Shown: positions 21,515-35,590 of the stretch, piece after piece
How positions within the stretch are numbered: the stretch's first letter is position 1
Layout of the letters: the number at the start of each line of letters is the position of its first letter
Assembly (NCBI RefSeq): GCF_009389715.1
Contig: NW_024067682.1
Location: 439,501-503,500, forward strand
Source: Phoenix dactylifera
Lineage: Eukaryota; Streptophyta; Magnoliopsida; Arecales; Arecaceae
Reading direction: 5' to 3'
Length of the DNA: 64,000 nt
The notes under the pieces: generated by a model
Told to the model about the DNA's origin: nothing
Seen by the model: only the letters and a program-made list of their open reading frames with translations
The model's database searches: none
Made by a program: the position numbers and the translations under genes

Positions 21515-23805
21515 TGAAGGGAAAATATCCCGCAAAATCCGATAAAATCGGATGCCAGGTCAGAAAATCAGTTTTAAAATTTTATCTATTTATTTATAAC
21601 AGGTATAAATAAATAACATAACTATATTATGTTTACCATACCTCGATCCCGCAGCGGAAGATGGTTGAGGTACTCTGGAACAGAATCTGGTACAGGGCAA
21701 GTGCTGGATCAGATACTGGATCGGATGCTAGATCTGGTACTGGATCGGGAACTAAATTTGGAACTGGATCTGGTGTCGGATCTGGTACTGGTGGATCTGG
21801 TGCTATGCGAGGCCCGGATGTACGGACCCTCTACTTCACATGCACGCCAAGAAATGCAGGAAGGTAGGATGATGTCTGTATAGTGCAAAAACCCTTTTGC
21901 AAATAAACCCTGGAAGAAAAGAATTTCAAAAATTCTTTCTTCCTTTTTTTTTCTTTTCTTTTCCTCTTTCTTCCCATTTCCTTTTTCTCTCTTTTACAGG
22001 CTACTCAAAAGATCTTGAATCTCCCCTCTCCCCAAATAAAATTTCTAGCTATGAATGAAGAGAAAGCTAGCCTATTTATAGGCAAAGACAAGGCTGAACC
22101 AGGGAAGAGAAAATGCCAAAAGGGAAGAGTGAACGCCAAACGTTTCATGATTTTATTGAATTTTTTGAACCGTTTGATTTCAATTAAATCAGTACTATAT
22201 TAAAGAGGTTTCAAAACCGAAGAGACACGTCTCTTCGGATCTACAAATGGTAGCCGAAAGAGGGAAGATCAAGCGGCCTTCGAAGTGTTCGGAAGAAGAA
22301 GAAGTAACGCGGTCCACGGGAGAAATATTTGCAGAAAAAATTGGTCCACTGGACCGACGAAGAAACCAAAACCAACAAAAAAAAAAACGTGTCATTCAAT
22401 TAGAGGGGCAAACAAGTAAATTTTTAAATCAAATTTGACTTTTCTTAAATGGGTTAATTCAAATGGGCTGAATCAAATGGGCTTGGGTCCATTATTGGTT
22501 CTAAACCAAATTGAAGACCAATTTGAAAGATTTTGGATCCGAAAAAAATTCCACATGAATCTGATTCATGTGAACTCCAATTAGTTCAATTTTCAGATCA
22601 ATCCAAGTCATACTTGGACTAGAATAAATATGGAATAAATTCTAATAAAATCATCATTAAGCCCAATTACATTCATTTGAATCCAATTCAAAACCAAACT
22701 CAACAAATGAGCCCAAATCAATTTCAATTACATTAATTGAAACTTGATTAAGCCAGAATACAGACATAATTAAATACACATCCATGAAATTCAGTATGTA
22801 CCTCATGTTCAGTGCTAGCTGAACATAGACAAAACCAAATCTCAAATGACCTACAATTTAATTCTCAATTAAATTGGATCAAGTCCTTCCTACTTAACTT
22901 GACTTATGTGCGTGACTCCGATGGGTTCGAACACTAAGCCGGTAGTACATGAAGCACTCCATGCACTAATCGAGGTGACCATCTAGCAATGATACCCGAT
23001 GTCCAGATAGGTCGAATATGCAAAGCAACATTCAAGAACCCATTCATATGGTTACCGCATAATTCATCCTTTTGACCAACGATGCTCAAGATGACCTAAA
23101 GTGAACTGTCACACTTTGGTCCGGTTATCCATATTGTATTTCAATTAATTAAATTTAAGTGACCAATCACTTGGTTTACCCTGGCCAAGGTTTTACTAAA
23201 TTGAAACACAGCGAAACATCAACTCCTATAATCTGGAGCGGTCAATCCCTTCTTGACTCATACACAGACTTCGCGAGTACTTAACTGCACCCAGCAACTT
23301 TTCAATATCTGAATTAGAAATTCAGATCGTTCAGTACCAAAGTACAGTGAGTTGCTTGCAAGTCACCGTGATAGTCTCAGGTCTAAGGGATACTTATGCC
23401 CATATGCTTTGTGAGCTAACTCCTGACAGTGGAGTGCTCAACAGGTGAGTCACTGTTCAGCGACGATGTACTCCTACATCTCACCTATATGCCATACCAG
23501 TGTCTCCACACTCCTTGGTTAAGAGGACAACCAACTAAATGGCATACAACGACCTATACTTGACATAGCTATTGTCCAATTAATAGCTTGTCATTTGGTC
23601 GCGAACCAATTTAAGGACTAAATGATAAAACCTCCTTTATCCACTAAATTAGTCCTAAGGACTTCATCACAATACACAGGAGTTCCTATTTGAAGATGCA
23701 ACACTTGTAATGAAAAGAATGCCAGAATAGATTTTATTATTCATTAAATAAAATATATACATTATTCTTACAATAAAAATTGGCTTTGGGACACAATTCC
23801 CAACA
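21515..23805 (-). repeat. Nested Copia 5' LTR
   Basis: 2291 bp, partner of 13864-16131. Visible differences are scattered substitutions and a few small indels, including one extra unit in the GGATCTGG minisatellite (about 21770-21800) and a duplicated GGGCTGAATCAAAT near 22467. Confidence 0.92.
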
Positions 23806-23810
23806 GTCAA
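23806..23810 (+). repeat. Target site duplication of nested Copia (right)
   Basis: GTCAA, identical to 13859-13863. Confidence 0.9.
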
Positions 23811-24252
23811 GGACGACACGAAGAAGATGCGAGACGGCATCAGACATGAGCTAGGGAGCCAGAGCCAGGGTGCCGAGAGACTAGCCCATGCACTGCTCTC
23901 CAGGTTGGACACCCTTCAGGCGAGCATGACTGAGCTTACCATGACACAGTCTAGGGCCACCTCGGAGATCATCAAGCAACTAGGGAACGTTTCGGAGGGG
24001 ATAAGCTTAGTCTTGCAAGTGACTAGGCTTAGAGGAGAAGCTTCATCCTCCACTGCAAAGAAACCCTGGTGTAGCTTAGTTATCAATTTCTTGATGTATT
24101 TGTTTTCTATACTTGTATTTTTTTTTTACAATTGTACTCAATTCAGCATAAATACAATGAGTAGACATTTTTTTTTACAAAGTGTGCAATTCTTTTCTAC
24201 GTTCTGCACTTCTTTTTGCTATGATGACAAAAGGGAGGAGAAAATATATTGA
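23811..24252 (+). pseudogene. Sirevirus third ORF, 3' part
   Basis: Continues the frame broken at 13863. Heptad-like charged helices (SRLDTLQASMTELTMTQSRA and similar) extend the coiled coil. Near the end comes a strongly hydrophobic stretch, about 20 residues starting LVINFLMYLFSILVFF, which could span a membrane, then a short tail to TGA at 24250-24252. A coiled coil plus terminal hydrophobic helix is what has led such Sirevirus ORFs to be called env-like; real envelope function is unproven. Alternatively the coding part ends earlier and the hydrophobic stretch reads T-rich non-coding DNA, because composition changes abruptly near 24090. Confidence 0.6.
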
Positions 24253-24796
24253 ATTGAAATGTAAAGGAAATCACTAAAAAGAAAATTCTTAAAGCAAAAA
24301 TCAATTTGTTCTAAGTGGATTCGATACCTCGAGGCTCATTATCTCTCTGATTGGGGCTCCTAAAGGAGTAATCTCCAGAATCTATTCAAGTTATATTTGG
24401 AGATTAGTTGAATCATACTCAAGAACAAATTGTCAGATTTTTCCTCTAAAACAAAAAGTCAAGCTCAAAAGCTTCAAGACATTAAAAGAAAATTCAGAGA
24501 ATCTAAACAAAATTGATTGCATATGTTGAGGGGGAGAATCTGAAATTTTAAGAAAGCAAATTCATTAAACACATATAAGCCAAACAATTGATTGCATAAC
24601 TTAAAGGCTTATATAATTCCAAATGAAAGGGGGAGCTTTAACTTCAGGATTTACTGTTTCACACCTTTCAATTTTGGATAAATTAAATGACTAGATACTT
24701 GAATTCATTTCAAAACTTTATTATAAATCTCCTTTTTGGTTGAGCAATTCACTTTACAAATACTCAATGTTTTGTTATCATCAAAAAGGGGGAGAT
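24229..24796 (+). other. Multiple polypurine tracts before 3' LTR
   Basis: Purine runs at 24229-24240 (AAAAGGGAGGAG), 24528-24538 (GAGGGGGAGAA), 24621-24636 (ends AAAGGGGGAGC) and 24783-24796 (AAAAAGGGGGAGAT, directly at the LTR). Three share the core GGGGGAG. Repeated tracts at this position are a known Sirevirus trait. Confidence 0.8.
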
Positions 24797-26573
24797 TGTG
24801 GAGTGATTGATTATAACCCTATTTGATTTTGATGAGCTCAAAGCATTTGAGTATATCTTATGTTATACTAATGAATTCAATCTAGTGTTTCAGCCAAATA
24901 TTTGTAAATTTATGTTTAATTGTCTCTAGCCTTGGTTCAATATATTTTGGCTAAGTATGGAACTCAGTTTGAACCAAAGTCTGGAACGCGAATCGACTCC
25001 GGAAGAGTTCGAGTCGACTCCAAGTGTTTCAAACGTTCTGGCACAGACTCGAGTCGACTCCGACTGAGAACAGACAGCAGGACAGAAAGATGAATCTCAG
25101 ACCCTGTCACCGAGTCGACTCCTGAAGAATTAGAGTCGACTCTGATGCTTGCCGAGTCGACTCCAGCAAAGTGTGAGTCGACTCCATGGAGTAACAGACA
25201 GAAAGACAGAGAAGGTGTTTTGGACTCTGAGAGCCGAGTCGACTCCAGAAGAACTCGAGTCGACTCCGATGGTTGGCGAGTCGACTCCTAATAGAAGCTA
25301 GAGTCGACTCTCGGAGGAATGCAAGTCTAAAAGTCAGAGAGCCAACTTCGATGTCTGAGAGCCGAGTCGACTCCAGCAAAGTTTGAGTCGACTCCGAGAC
25401 AGTTCAACTCCAAAGACAGAAGACCTGTTTTTTCGGCTCTGAGAGCCGAGTCGACTCGAAGAGAATCCGAGTCGACTCGAGGAAGTAAAACCGAAACAAA
25501 GATTGTTGGAATCCTGAAGAACGAGTCGTCTCCAGAAGGGAGAGTCATCTCCGGACATTGGCGAGTCGACTCCAGAACGGGACGGCACTTTATTTCAAAT
25601 TTTGAACAGTGGGCGAGTCGTCTCCAATAAAGCATGAGTCGACTCCAGCAACAGCCGAGTCGACTCCAGATCGAGCGAGTCGACTCCGATCCCAACGGAC
25701 ACTTTGTCAGGAGTTGCATATTGTGCAGAACGGCTCCAAAAGTGTGTCTAACGGCTAGTTTTCGATGGGGATGGCTTAAATAGCCAGAGTGAACAGTAAT
25801 AGAGTAAAGAAAGAAAGACTCCATTCAAAGCAAAAGGGATTTTCCACCTACCAAAGCCTTTCAAGAGTTAATACAAGAGAAAGAAGGAAGAAGAGCATTA
25901 AAGTCTACTCTCCAAACGTCTTCCTCGCATTCAAGGCTCTCCTCTGACATCAGATCATCAATACATTCAACGAGGAGACTCAGAGTTCGAGAAGCCCCTT
26001 CTTCCTCTTCCAAAATCTGTTTGAGGGCTTCTAACTCTTCATCTTTTTTATATTGCTCATATTTGCTTGTTAAGAAGCTTTTTCTGTATTCTTTACAAAC
26101 TGTTTCTTGTTAGTTGATTCAATCAGGGGATTGAATCAAGGTTGTAGAGGTTTGTTGGTGAGCCGAGGTTAAAACCAACGGTGTAAGTGTTTGATTGTGA
26201 TCCCGAAAAAACAATCGAGTGGTTCTAGTCGGTGAGCCTGTGAAAACCGACCGAGTTCGTTGTGATCTCGTAAAACAACAAGTTGGGTTGTGAGCTTGTA
26301 AAACAACCGGCTGTAATCCGAGGGATTATAATGAACTCCCAAGTGAAGCTTGGGGAGTGGACGTAGGAGCAAGGGTTAGCTCCGAACCACTATAAAATCT
26401 CTTGTGTTTGTGATTGTTTAATTGTCTCTTCCATTCCCCTCATCCACTGCATATAGTAAACTAATTAATCCACCTGCAACTAAGTTTAATTAGTTACTCA
26501 TTAAGTTTTTAAATTGCAATTATTATTTAAAACCCAATTCACCCCCCCTCTTGGATTGTCTTCTTGGGCAACA
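24797..26573 (+). repeat. Sirevirus 3' LTR
   Basis: 1777 bp, partner of 5424-7243. It is 43 bp shorter: two 21-bp palindrome units (near 25048 and 25570) and one T near 26103 are absent. It contains its own GAGTCGACTC array. Confidence 0.92.
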
Positions 26574-26578
26574 GGTTG
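26574..26578 (+). repeat. Target site duplication of Sirevirus (right)
   Basis: GGTTG, identical to 5419-5423. Confidence 0.9.
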
Positions 26579-28757
26579 TAATGATTTATCTTCCAACCAG
26601 TCTAAGGAATCTTGTCTATGTCATAAGGAAGGCGCTATGTTGTTCTACAAATCTATACTTCAAAAAAAAAAAAATTGTTCCAACACTAGGAAATATAAAC
26701 TATTTAGAAAATTTAGATTCTCCGACAATACTTTCAATTTTTTATTTTTAAAATAAAATTGTTTTTAATAAATAATTGCATTTAATTTATTAAATATTTT
26801 TAATAATTCAGGGCAACTTGAGTTTAATTTTTAATTTTAATAAATAATTGTGTTTAATTTATTAATTATTTTTAATTTTCTAGATATGAAAATATTCAAA
26901 AATCAAACTTCATTAATTCTACGTTGAGTAAAGGTGATATGGTGGTGGTGACAATTGTGGTGGTAGTGGAGATAATATTTGCAACGATGGAGATGGTGGT
27001 AGTAGCGATGGAGGTGGAGACAATAGCTATAGCGATGGAGATATTGGTGACACCATGGTAGAGGTGGTGATGTCATATGAGAGGTGGAAGGAGTATAAGG
27101 AGAGGGGGTAGGGAATTTTCTTGAAAAGTTTCAATATTTCATTTTCAAAAGAAAACATGAAAGATCTTGCGTTCATTCTTTTCAAAAAATTATGATAATA
27201 TTTTTTAAAAAAAAATAGAATTACTAATACAAACATGATTCAAGATATGCCACAATTTTACTTTTAAAATAGAAGAAGGAAAACAATATATTTTCTTTAT
27301 TAATTATTTATTGTTTGAACTCCCTTTCCCATTAAAACTTAGAGGTGGATATCAAAACATGCTCAGATCATTTATCAAATTCAAAATTCAAATATCCACT
27401 GAATTGGCCCAATTAAATTCCTTGTTGGAAATTGGAATTTGAAGAAAATTGTATTCTGGTAGGATATCTTTGAGGTAGGTCATATTTAGATTAAATGGCT
27501 GGATTCATGGTGCAGATAAGCTGACTAAGCTAATAAGTTCCTTGAACATTGCTCAATATATAAAAGGGTTATTGGAGCATAAGACCTACTTTCTAGCCAC
27601 ATTTTCTTTCCACTTAACTAAATTTCTTATTTTCTCTTGGCTCCACTTATCACATGTTGGTTACCCGCAACCCAACTATCTTTTAGTCAAAATCCTATAT
27701 TTCTCTTTATTTTATAATGTTTTCATAAACTATGGGATATAGACAAATTTTTCATGCTAAAATGCTTTTGAACAATATAGCCTAATGGAAAGAAAGGGAT
27801 CCGTATCAGGTCGGGATGCCGCTGTAATTACAATGGTTTTCTCATCTCGAACAAATTTTAGATTGAAGCCTGTAAAATTATTATTATTCTAATTAATCAG
27901 GTGCTATATAAAACTTCTTCATTGTGAATCACTATGCTAATTTCTAGGGTTACTCATAGATCATTTACGTACCGACTAACAACTACGTGTGTCATCACAT
28001 AGTTAAATAGGAGAAAATAGGATAAAAAATAAGAGCACACTCAAATACGTGGTTAGGGCTGGAAATGGGTCGGGTTCAGGTTGCGCCACTCCTTGCCTTA
28101 TATAGATCAGACTACAAATTAGCCCAACTATTTCCACAGAGCTTGGGCCGGCCCATGTTCTAGAATGGGCCTGGTTCAAAGGCTCGACGGACCCAAATAT
28201 CCTACTCACTGGGAAAATTTAAAATGTCAGAGATATATCTGAAAGACTGAAATAAGTCTTACGTATGGTTATTTCATACCATGTATACCTATTTCATTTT
28301 GTATTCTCCATCATATTGTACATATTCCTATGGGTCATGCCCAAGTTGAATGAGGGCTCTTTGCCATCCAAGTGGTCCATGGAATAACATGTTTTTATTT
28401 CTTTTATCTTATCCGTCTCCTTATTATATACCTCGTGTGCACCTTCTTTTTTTTTCGGCTTCTATGTACTATCAGTACCTTCTTGAATGTCATTAGGCAT
28501 TAGTCTCATGCATTCTCTGTAAAAAAATTTAAAAAAAAAAAAGAAAAAAAAAAGTAGAAGAAGAAATGGAGGCTTTTATTTGAATTCCCCATGACATTTG
28601 GAAACTAATACATGACCAAGTTAGAGCCATAAAGTAGTAAAGTATTCGTATACACTACCTTATCGCTCCCACTTTCAATTAAATACTGAAACACTCGCAG
28701 CAGTTAGAAAAGAGCCCCAAGTCCTGAGGTTTGCAATACACTAAGAAGCATGAGTTT
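26579..28757. other. Intergenic, no gene seen
   Basis: AT-rich. Contains a degenerate GGTGGT/GGAGAT purine-rich patch (about 26937-27080), a GGGCCGGCCCA-type palindromic patch (28146-28156) common in plant intergenic repeats, and an A-rich run near 28527-28552. The open frames are short and featureless. Confidence 0.6.
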
Positions 28758-30227
<1,470 letters not shown>

Positions 30228-30288
30228 TTACAGTGGAAAATGGAGAGATATTTGTTTGATGCTTGGATGGATGGGGGCTTGTACCACG

Positions 30289-30295
30289 TTATATA
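30289..30295 (-). promoter_or_regulatory. TATA box of the peroxidase gene
   Basis: Minus-strand TATATAA, 62-68 bp upstream of the ATG at 30227, within CCTATATAACG. The spacing suits a short 5' UTR. Confidence 0.75.
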
Positions 30296-30299
30296 GGCG

Positions 30300-31740
30300 A
30301 GTGCCCAGCCTTGGGAACGTGTGTACAGAAAGTCATGCACTACTGCATGGAAGTTCTTTTTTCTTCCAGTAAAACCGGATATTTATTATATTATGCTTGA
30401 GTAAATGTAACTAAGAGAATTTGCGTGTAAAATGTTAGACAAGTGAATAGGAGCCGTGGAAATAGAAGCCCATAAAATAGTTTTTGTATGATTGGCTATA
30501 AATGACGCAACCCAATCAGTTGTACTAAGTGGTTTATTTTAAACAAACATAAGAAGCAATGCTATATACACTGACTGCATGGAAGTCGTAAACTAAGTGG
30601 TTTTATGATTTAATAAGGAAGAGGAAGGATGCTAAGAATGATTAGGGTAAAAAGGACAGGCCATGTGGGATGAAATCTACAGACAAGGATTTGCATGCTG
30701 GCAATGGAATATTCAAGTCTTAATTCATAATTACAGAACCTAAAAACACTCCTTTCCTTAATTAATTTTATATGAGAAGGATTTTGTGAGACATGTGGCA
30801 TGCAAGGTAGTTGACCACGAGCTCACGTCATGTGCTTGGCCAAGTAAGTCTTTGGTCTAATGAGCACTCAACCTGCATTAGAATGGCCTCGTATCGGTTC
30901 ATGCACTTGGACCTATCATCCTTGTATACAACGAAGCGATGATTGAGGTTGTTTCATTTAAAAAAAGGGAATCAAACTAAGGCTGAGACCATAACCACTT
31001 GTTTCGGCGCATCGATCTTAATGGATGATGGAGACTCAACATGTGGGGTGTGCATTTTTTTTCCTTTTAAGATGCAAATTGCCAACATGGATCAGCATTG
31101 CTTCATATGAATATATCTTGCTGACAATGGAAGGGAAAATGTTATCTAATCTTATCGACTACTTGATAACCGAGACAGAACTTGCACATGGCCAAAAACG
31201 GCACTTTAATTGGAACTAACTCAAACTAAAGGTGCAACGAGAAACAAAGTTTCGTGCAGTTAAAGTCTAGAGCAAATGACTCCTTTGTTTAATATTAACA
31301 AAATAATGTGTTCAGTATGCAGAATATTGTTTAGTCCATTTACGTTATAAATGAAAGCATCGACTTTAGTCTAGCTGCGCATCCGAGGGATCTTACAAAA
31401 CCTAGCCATAATTGTATCAAACTGAAAACTACAACATGATTGACAACAGCCTACAGGTTTCATGTTTCCAAGGCTAAATACTAGTGTGCTGCTGTGGGTT
31501 TATCTAGTGAACAAATAAAATCTTGGATAATGGCCTTATATTGATTTTCCTTTACTTCTCGTGCGTCTCACTTTTTAGTATTATATATCAATATGTTAAA
31601 GACTAGTGACATAGACTGTGAATTCAACCAAATCCAAGTTATTTAGAGATGCTAGGCATGAAATTGAGTTTTTTAATAGTTTATGAAAGGTATTTGATGA
31701 AAATAATTAAAGTTTAATGCTTGTTCAATATTATGTTTGT
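30300..31740. other. Intergenic upstream of peroxidase
   Basis: AT-rich, no gene or repeat recognised. The 64-codon frame at 31025 has no supporting feature. Confidence 0.6.
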
Positions 31741-33633
31741 AAACTATTATTTTAGTTTATCGTGTTCACTTGGTATGCTTAGAACATACTTCAGACTGTT
31801 GATACTTACTAGCTAGTTTAGCTCACTTTTGTTTTGTTTTTTTTTTTTTTTCTATTTTCACATTTTGAATAGTGGCTTGGAGGAGTGCAAGCATAGATTT
31901 ACTTTGGAGTTCCTAGTAGATCTAGTTGTCTTTGAATATTTGTGTCTAATTAGACTTGTTGTCTATTAGCGTTATTTTTCGTTCTTTGGAGACTCTTATT
32001 TGGTTTATTGCCCATAATGTGTTGGAGCATTGTGACTCTGTCATTTTGGAATAATAGTTTGTTGAGAAAAATCTATTACTTAGATTAATCATTTCCTTGT
32101 ATCTGGAGGATTGAGTAAGCCTTGTTTTTATATCGAATTTATTAAGATTTGATTAAGTTTGTTAATCTAGTAGCCTAACATGATTATAAGCATGTGACAT
32201 CTGCCATGCGCTTGGTTCCGGGGCATTACATTTACTTTTCGTTAAACCATCCCAAAACTAGATTTGGATTTAGTTTAGAGATACCCATGCGAACTCTATG
32301 ATATCCGCTCTATCCCAACAAATGCACATTTGTTAATCATCTCTCTTTACATTTCTTCTCTATACCTATTGAATGGATGGAACAGAGAAACCACTTCCCT
32401 CTCTAGAAATTCATCAAAATTTGAAAAAGAAAAATAGAGCAAATAATATTCTACCATGTATATGTTTGTATGTATATATTCCCCTACTTATACTAGGATT
32501 TTAATCCAAGTCATGAGTTAGAGAGTTAGTCCCATATTGTTCCAGCTGGAATAGGGGTGCTTTTGGATTTGAATGGAAAACCTTCCTGACAGCTACACTA
32601 TCAAGGCCCAAAGTAGGAACAGCCGGGTAGTTTCCTATTTTGTTACTAATTGGGAAAAGGTCTAAGGATGGTATCTCTAAAAATTCGTCTCAATTTTTAA
32701 GTGGTGAGAGTTGGGTTCTTAGTTCTCATATTTAGTTGGATTAGCAACTAATAGTCCTAGTTGAACTGGAATTGCTGGAGTTTTTATGGAGCAGCCGTTA
32801 TAGTTAATGTACCGTGGGATCAACCATGGAGTGGGTGGGTTCTTCAGTCTACAACGGCAGTCAACTTGGAGAACAACCCGTCTCCTACTTGGAGTTTGTG
32901 ACTGAGTCAAATAAAGGCTTTATGAGAGATTCTGTGGGAAATCGGATTCCTTGTAGAAGCGGGCCGTCAGTTGTTTGTATATACGGAGGTTTTATATCAT
33001 GGGTTGCAGAAGAGGCTGTGGGCGATCCTACACAAAGCCGGCAGATTTCTGATGCTCAATAGCCGTGATCACGTCAAGCTCTAGACAAGGTACTTTGGTT
33101 CCTCCTGAAGTCCACTGCGGAGGAGCAACCCGTAGATTAGAGCGTCAGAAGACAGACATATATATATAAACTGAAAATCAATTTTCAGATTTTTGGTTAT
33201 TATATTTGCATATTATAATATATGACTAATTTCTGTGAACTGAAAATTATGTTAAGATGTACAATAAATTACAGTAAAAATTTCATATTGCCAAAATATT
33301 CTATGTCCTATTCAGCAATTTTAGTTTGATATAATATATTTCAGGGACTTATATCTAAAAAATATTAATCTTAAAAATAGTTTAGTATATCTTACAATAT
33401 ACAATTTTGATTGAATAATATACTAACTTAACTTTTAGGTTGGTCAATTTTCATGTAAGCTTACGATCATGTCTGTGTCAAATAATTATTACATTCGTCA
33501 AGACTTGACATAATGAATGATACGAAGTTGTAGCACTTGATATTTACGATTCACAATTCGAATATGGTGTCATAATCATAATAAGTCCTCCGTAACATGA
33601 TAATGGCTTGAGCTACATGGCTTAAGTTTGCCA

Positions 33634-33831
33634 CTACATCCTCAACATGGAAATATAAAAAATATCATGTACATTGGCTCGAATAGGTGGCAAAGCAACT
33701 CTATAAGCTATCTCACCAACTCTTTCTAGTTTTTCAAATAAACCAACAAACCCGGGACTCAAGTTGCCCTGAATTTTGAACCTCACGATTTTCTTTGTAG
33801 GTGACGCTATAAGAAATACATGATCACCCAC
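33634..33831 (-). pseudogene. Ty3/gypsy integrase C-terminal relic (block A)
   Basis: Minus frame beginning MGDHVFLIASPTKK, then LSPGFVGLFEKLERVGEIAYRVALPP, and NVHDIFYISMLR. This matches the well-known GDxVxLK ... GPFEIxxRIGxVAYRLxLP ... VHNVFHVSxLR end of gypsy integrase. Neither the chromodomain nor the rest of pol was found nearby. A second copy is at 49008-49205. Confidence 0.75.
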
Positions 33832-34792
33832 TTGAAACTATAGTTACATCTCCTCACATCCGCATAACTCTTTTGTCTACTCTATGTTATCACCTTTTGG
33901 TCCGCTAATTATCCTTGCACGCTTATGGTGTATTGTTCTATGAATATATTGTCGTTTTCATATCTCTGACTCGTTTTTTGGGATTAGGAGCATGATAATT
34001 AAGGTGGTACCAGAGCAAAACCGGTCAGCACGTGCCTATTTGGATTTTCTATGAGTTCCTTCTCCTCGATCAAATCATTAAGAGAAGGGTGACTTAGATG
34101 TTTGGACGCATACGATGTTGGTTGAGGGGTACACCAGTATGAAGGATTGATTCGATATATATAGAAGGAAATAAAAGATAAACCAAAAATCAAATGGGAT
34201 GAAATTGTAAGGTAGTACTTATGTCACTACATCTTTTAGAAAGTGTGGTCCTAAATATGGTGAAATGGTAGAAAAGGATTCATTTAGCCAACTCCAACTA
34301 GTTTGAGATTAAGACTTAGTTAAGTTGAGTTGAATTGAGTCGGGAATGGAATAATTATACTAGATCTCCATCTTCAAACAATTGGTCTGAATCCTAATTT
34401 TTACAACAAGATATGGTTCCTTCTCTTACTCTCATTAGCATTTTCATGAAAAAAATGCAGTATTAGTGTTACATTCTTTGGGTTGCCTCTAAATAGGTTT
34501 CCTCTAATATAGAGAAATAATGCAGGTCCTATTTATCTCTATTTTTCCTTTCTACCTGCTCCTCTATGAGCCTTTGTCTTTCCTTAAGCTGATCTAGCAT
34601 ATGTTTCTCTCTATGAACCCATTCTACACCTTTTCTTCGCCTTGACAATCGGCTCTATGTTCTAATTCTTAAGGCAAAAATGACTTGGTCATTTGTAAAT
34701 GCATGACAACCCAATTTGTCATTATCAAATAGGATATAGTAAATATCTCCAATGAGCAATGTCAGAACATTTGGTTGCAAGGACATCTTCAA

Positions 34793-35400
34793 GCATCCAA
34801 GAAGGTTTATTATGTACAGAGATAGGACAACTATGATTTGTTTTGAATTTAAGAAGAAATCTATGCTCCACTTCCAAATTTCCAAACTAAACCTATATAT
34901 AGCGCCAAATTAACTTTTAGGCATGTTAGAATCCAACCCAAAAGCTTAAACTCAAAGGTAGATGGACCAAGTATCCAAGAAGGTTTATTATGTATAGAGA
35001 TAGAACAACTATGATTTGCATTGAATTCAAGAAAAAACCTATACTTCCATTTTCATTCCAAATTAACTTTTAGACATGTTAAAACCCCACCCAAAAGCTT
35101 AAACTGGTAGGTGGATGGACCCATGCATATATAAGCACCAATAAGGACCCTTCTCTATTCATTAATCGGATTATTACTACTCTCTCAAACAAGAAAGCTT
35201 AAACCGGTAGCTGGATGGACCCATGCGTATATAAGCACCAATAAGGACCCTTCTCTATTCAATATGGGACTATTACTGCTCTCTCAAATAAGAACTTTGG
35301 AGGTTGGATGGGCAAGAGAGATAAGACCATGTTAAAACCCAACCAAGAAGGTTATCCTAGTAGATGGATGTGAATATGTAAGCACCACTAATATCTCTTC
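34793..35400. repeat. Tandem repeats with TATA-like modules (block A)
   Basis: Two diverged copies of an AAGAAGGTTTATTATGTA block (about 34798 and 34977), then a 100-bp unit containing TATATAA at 35128-35134 and 35228-35234 followed by AGCACCAATAAGGACC, plus a decayed third copy near 35374. Block B carries two such modules (50487, 50641). No open frame follows them. Confidence 0.65.
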
Positions 35401-35590
35401 AATGATCAATATGGGATTATTATTGCACTATCTACAATTTTAGCTAGCAAACTTTCCTACTTTCACCTCTTGTACTTCTAGCTACGTGTTGTACATTTTG
35501 AAGAATACCTAATAATAGCATGAACAAAAAGAACTTTAAAAGAAAGAGGAGTTGCTTATACATCTACTGCTAGTATTGTTAATGACAACA

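Larger units (their letters stand above)
13864..23805 (-). mobile_element. Nested Copia retrotransposon (Angela/Tork-like)
   Basis: Complete 9942-bp element on the minus strand with two near-identical 2.3-kb LTRs, PBS, a long leader, a single gag-pol frame and a PPT, inserted in the third ORF of the Sirevirus. Long LTRs and gag-pol layout suggest the Angela branch of Tork-type Copia; this lineage call is from memory. Confidence 0.9.
5424..26573 (+). mobile_element. Sirevirus-type Copia retrotransposon with nested insertion
   Basis: Complete element: LTR, PBS, gag, pol, a third ORF, repeated polypurine tracts and a second LTR, bounded by GGTTG duplications. Without the nested 9942-bp element and its duplicated GTCAA it is about 11.2 kb. 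Long coiled-coil gag with two zinc knuckles, a downstream extra ORF and multiple polypurine tracts fit Sireviruses (Maximus/SIRE lineage; family knowledge). Pol carries stops and a frameshift, so this copy is not autonomous. Confidence 0.9.
31745..35590 (+). repeat. Duplicated block A (partner 41475-50880)
   Basis: Closely similar to block B after removing the Copia at 42867-48570. It begins with a TTTAGTTTATCG landmark and LTR-like sequence (TACTAGCTAGTTTAGCTCA, end GGTTCCGGGGCATTACA at about 32231). It includes a gypsy integrase-end relic, TGGTACCAGAGC at 34005-34016 (PBS-like), tandem repeats and promoter-like modules. It is old repeat sequence duplicated as a unit. Confidence 0.85.

Noticed and set aside
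33634..34016. Complete gypsy element in block A
   Set aside because: The integrase relic is on minus and the PBS-like site on plus; no LTR pair, gag or RT found, so only relics are annotated.
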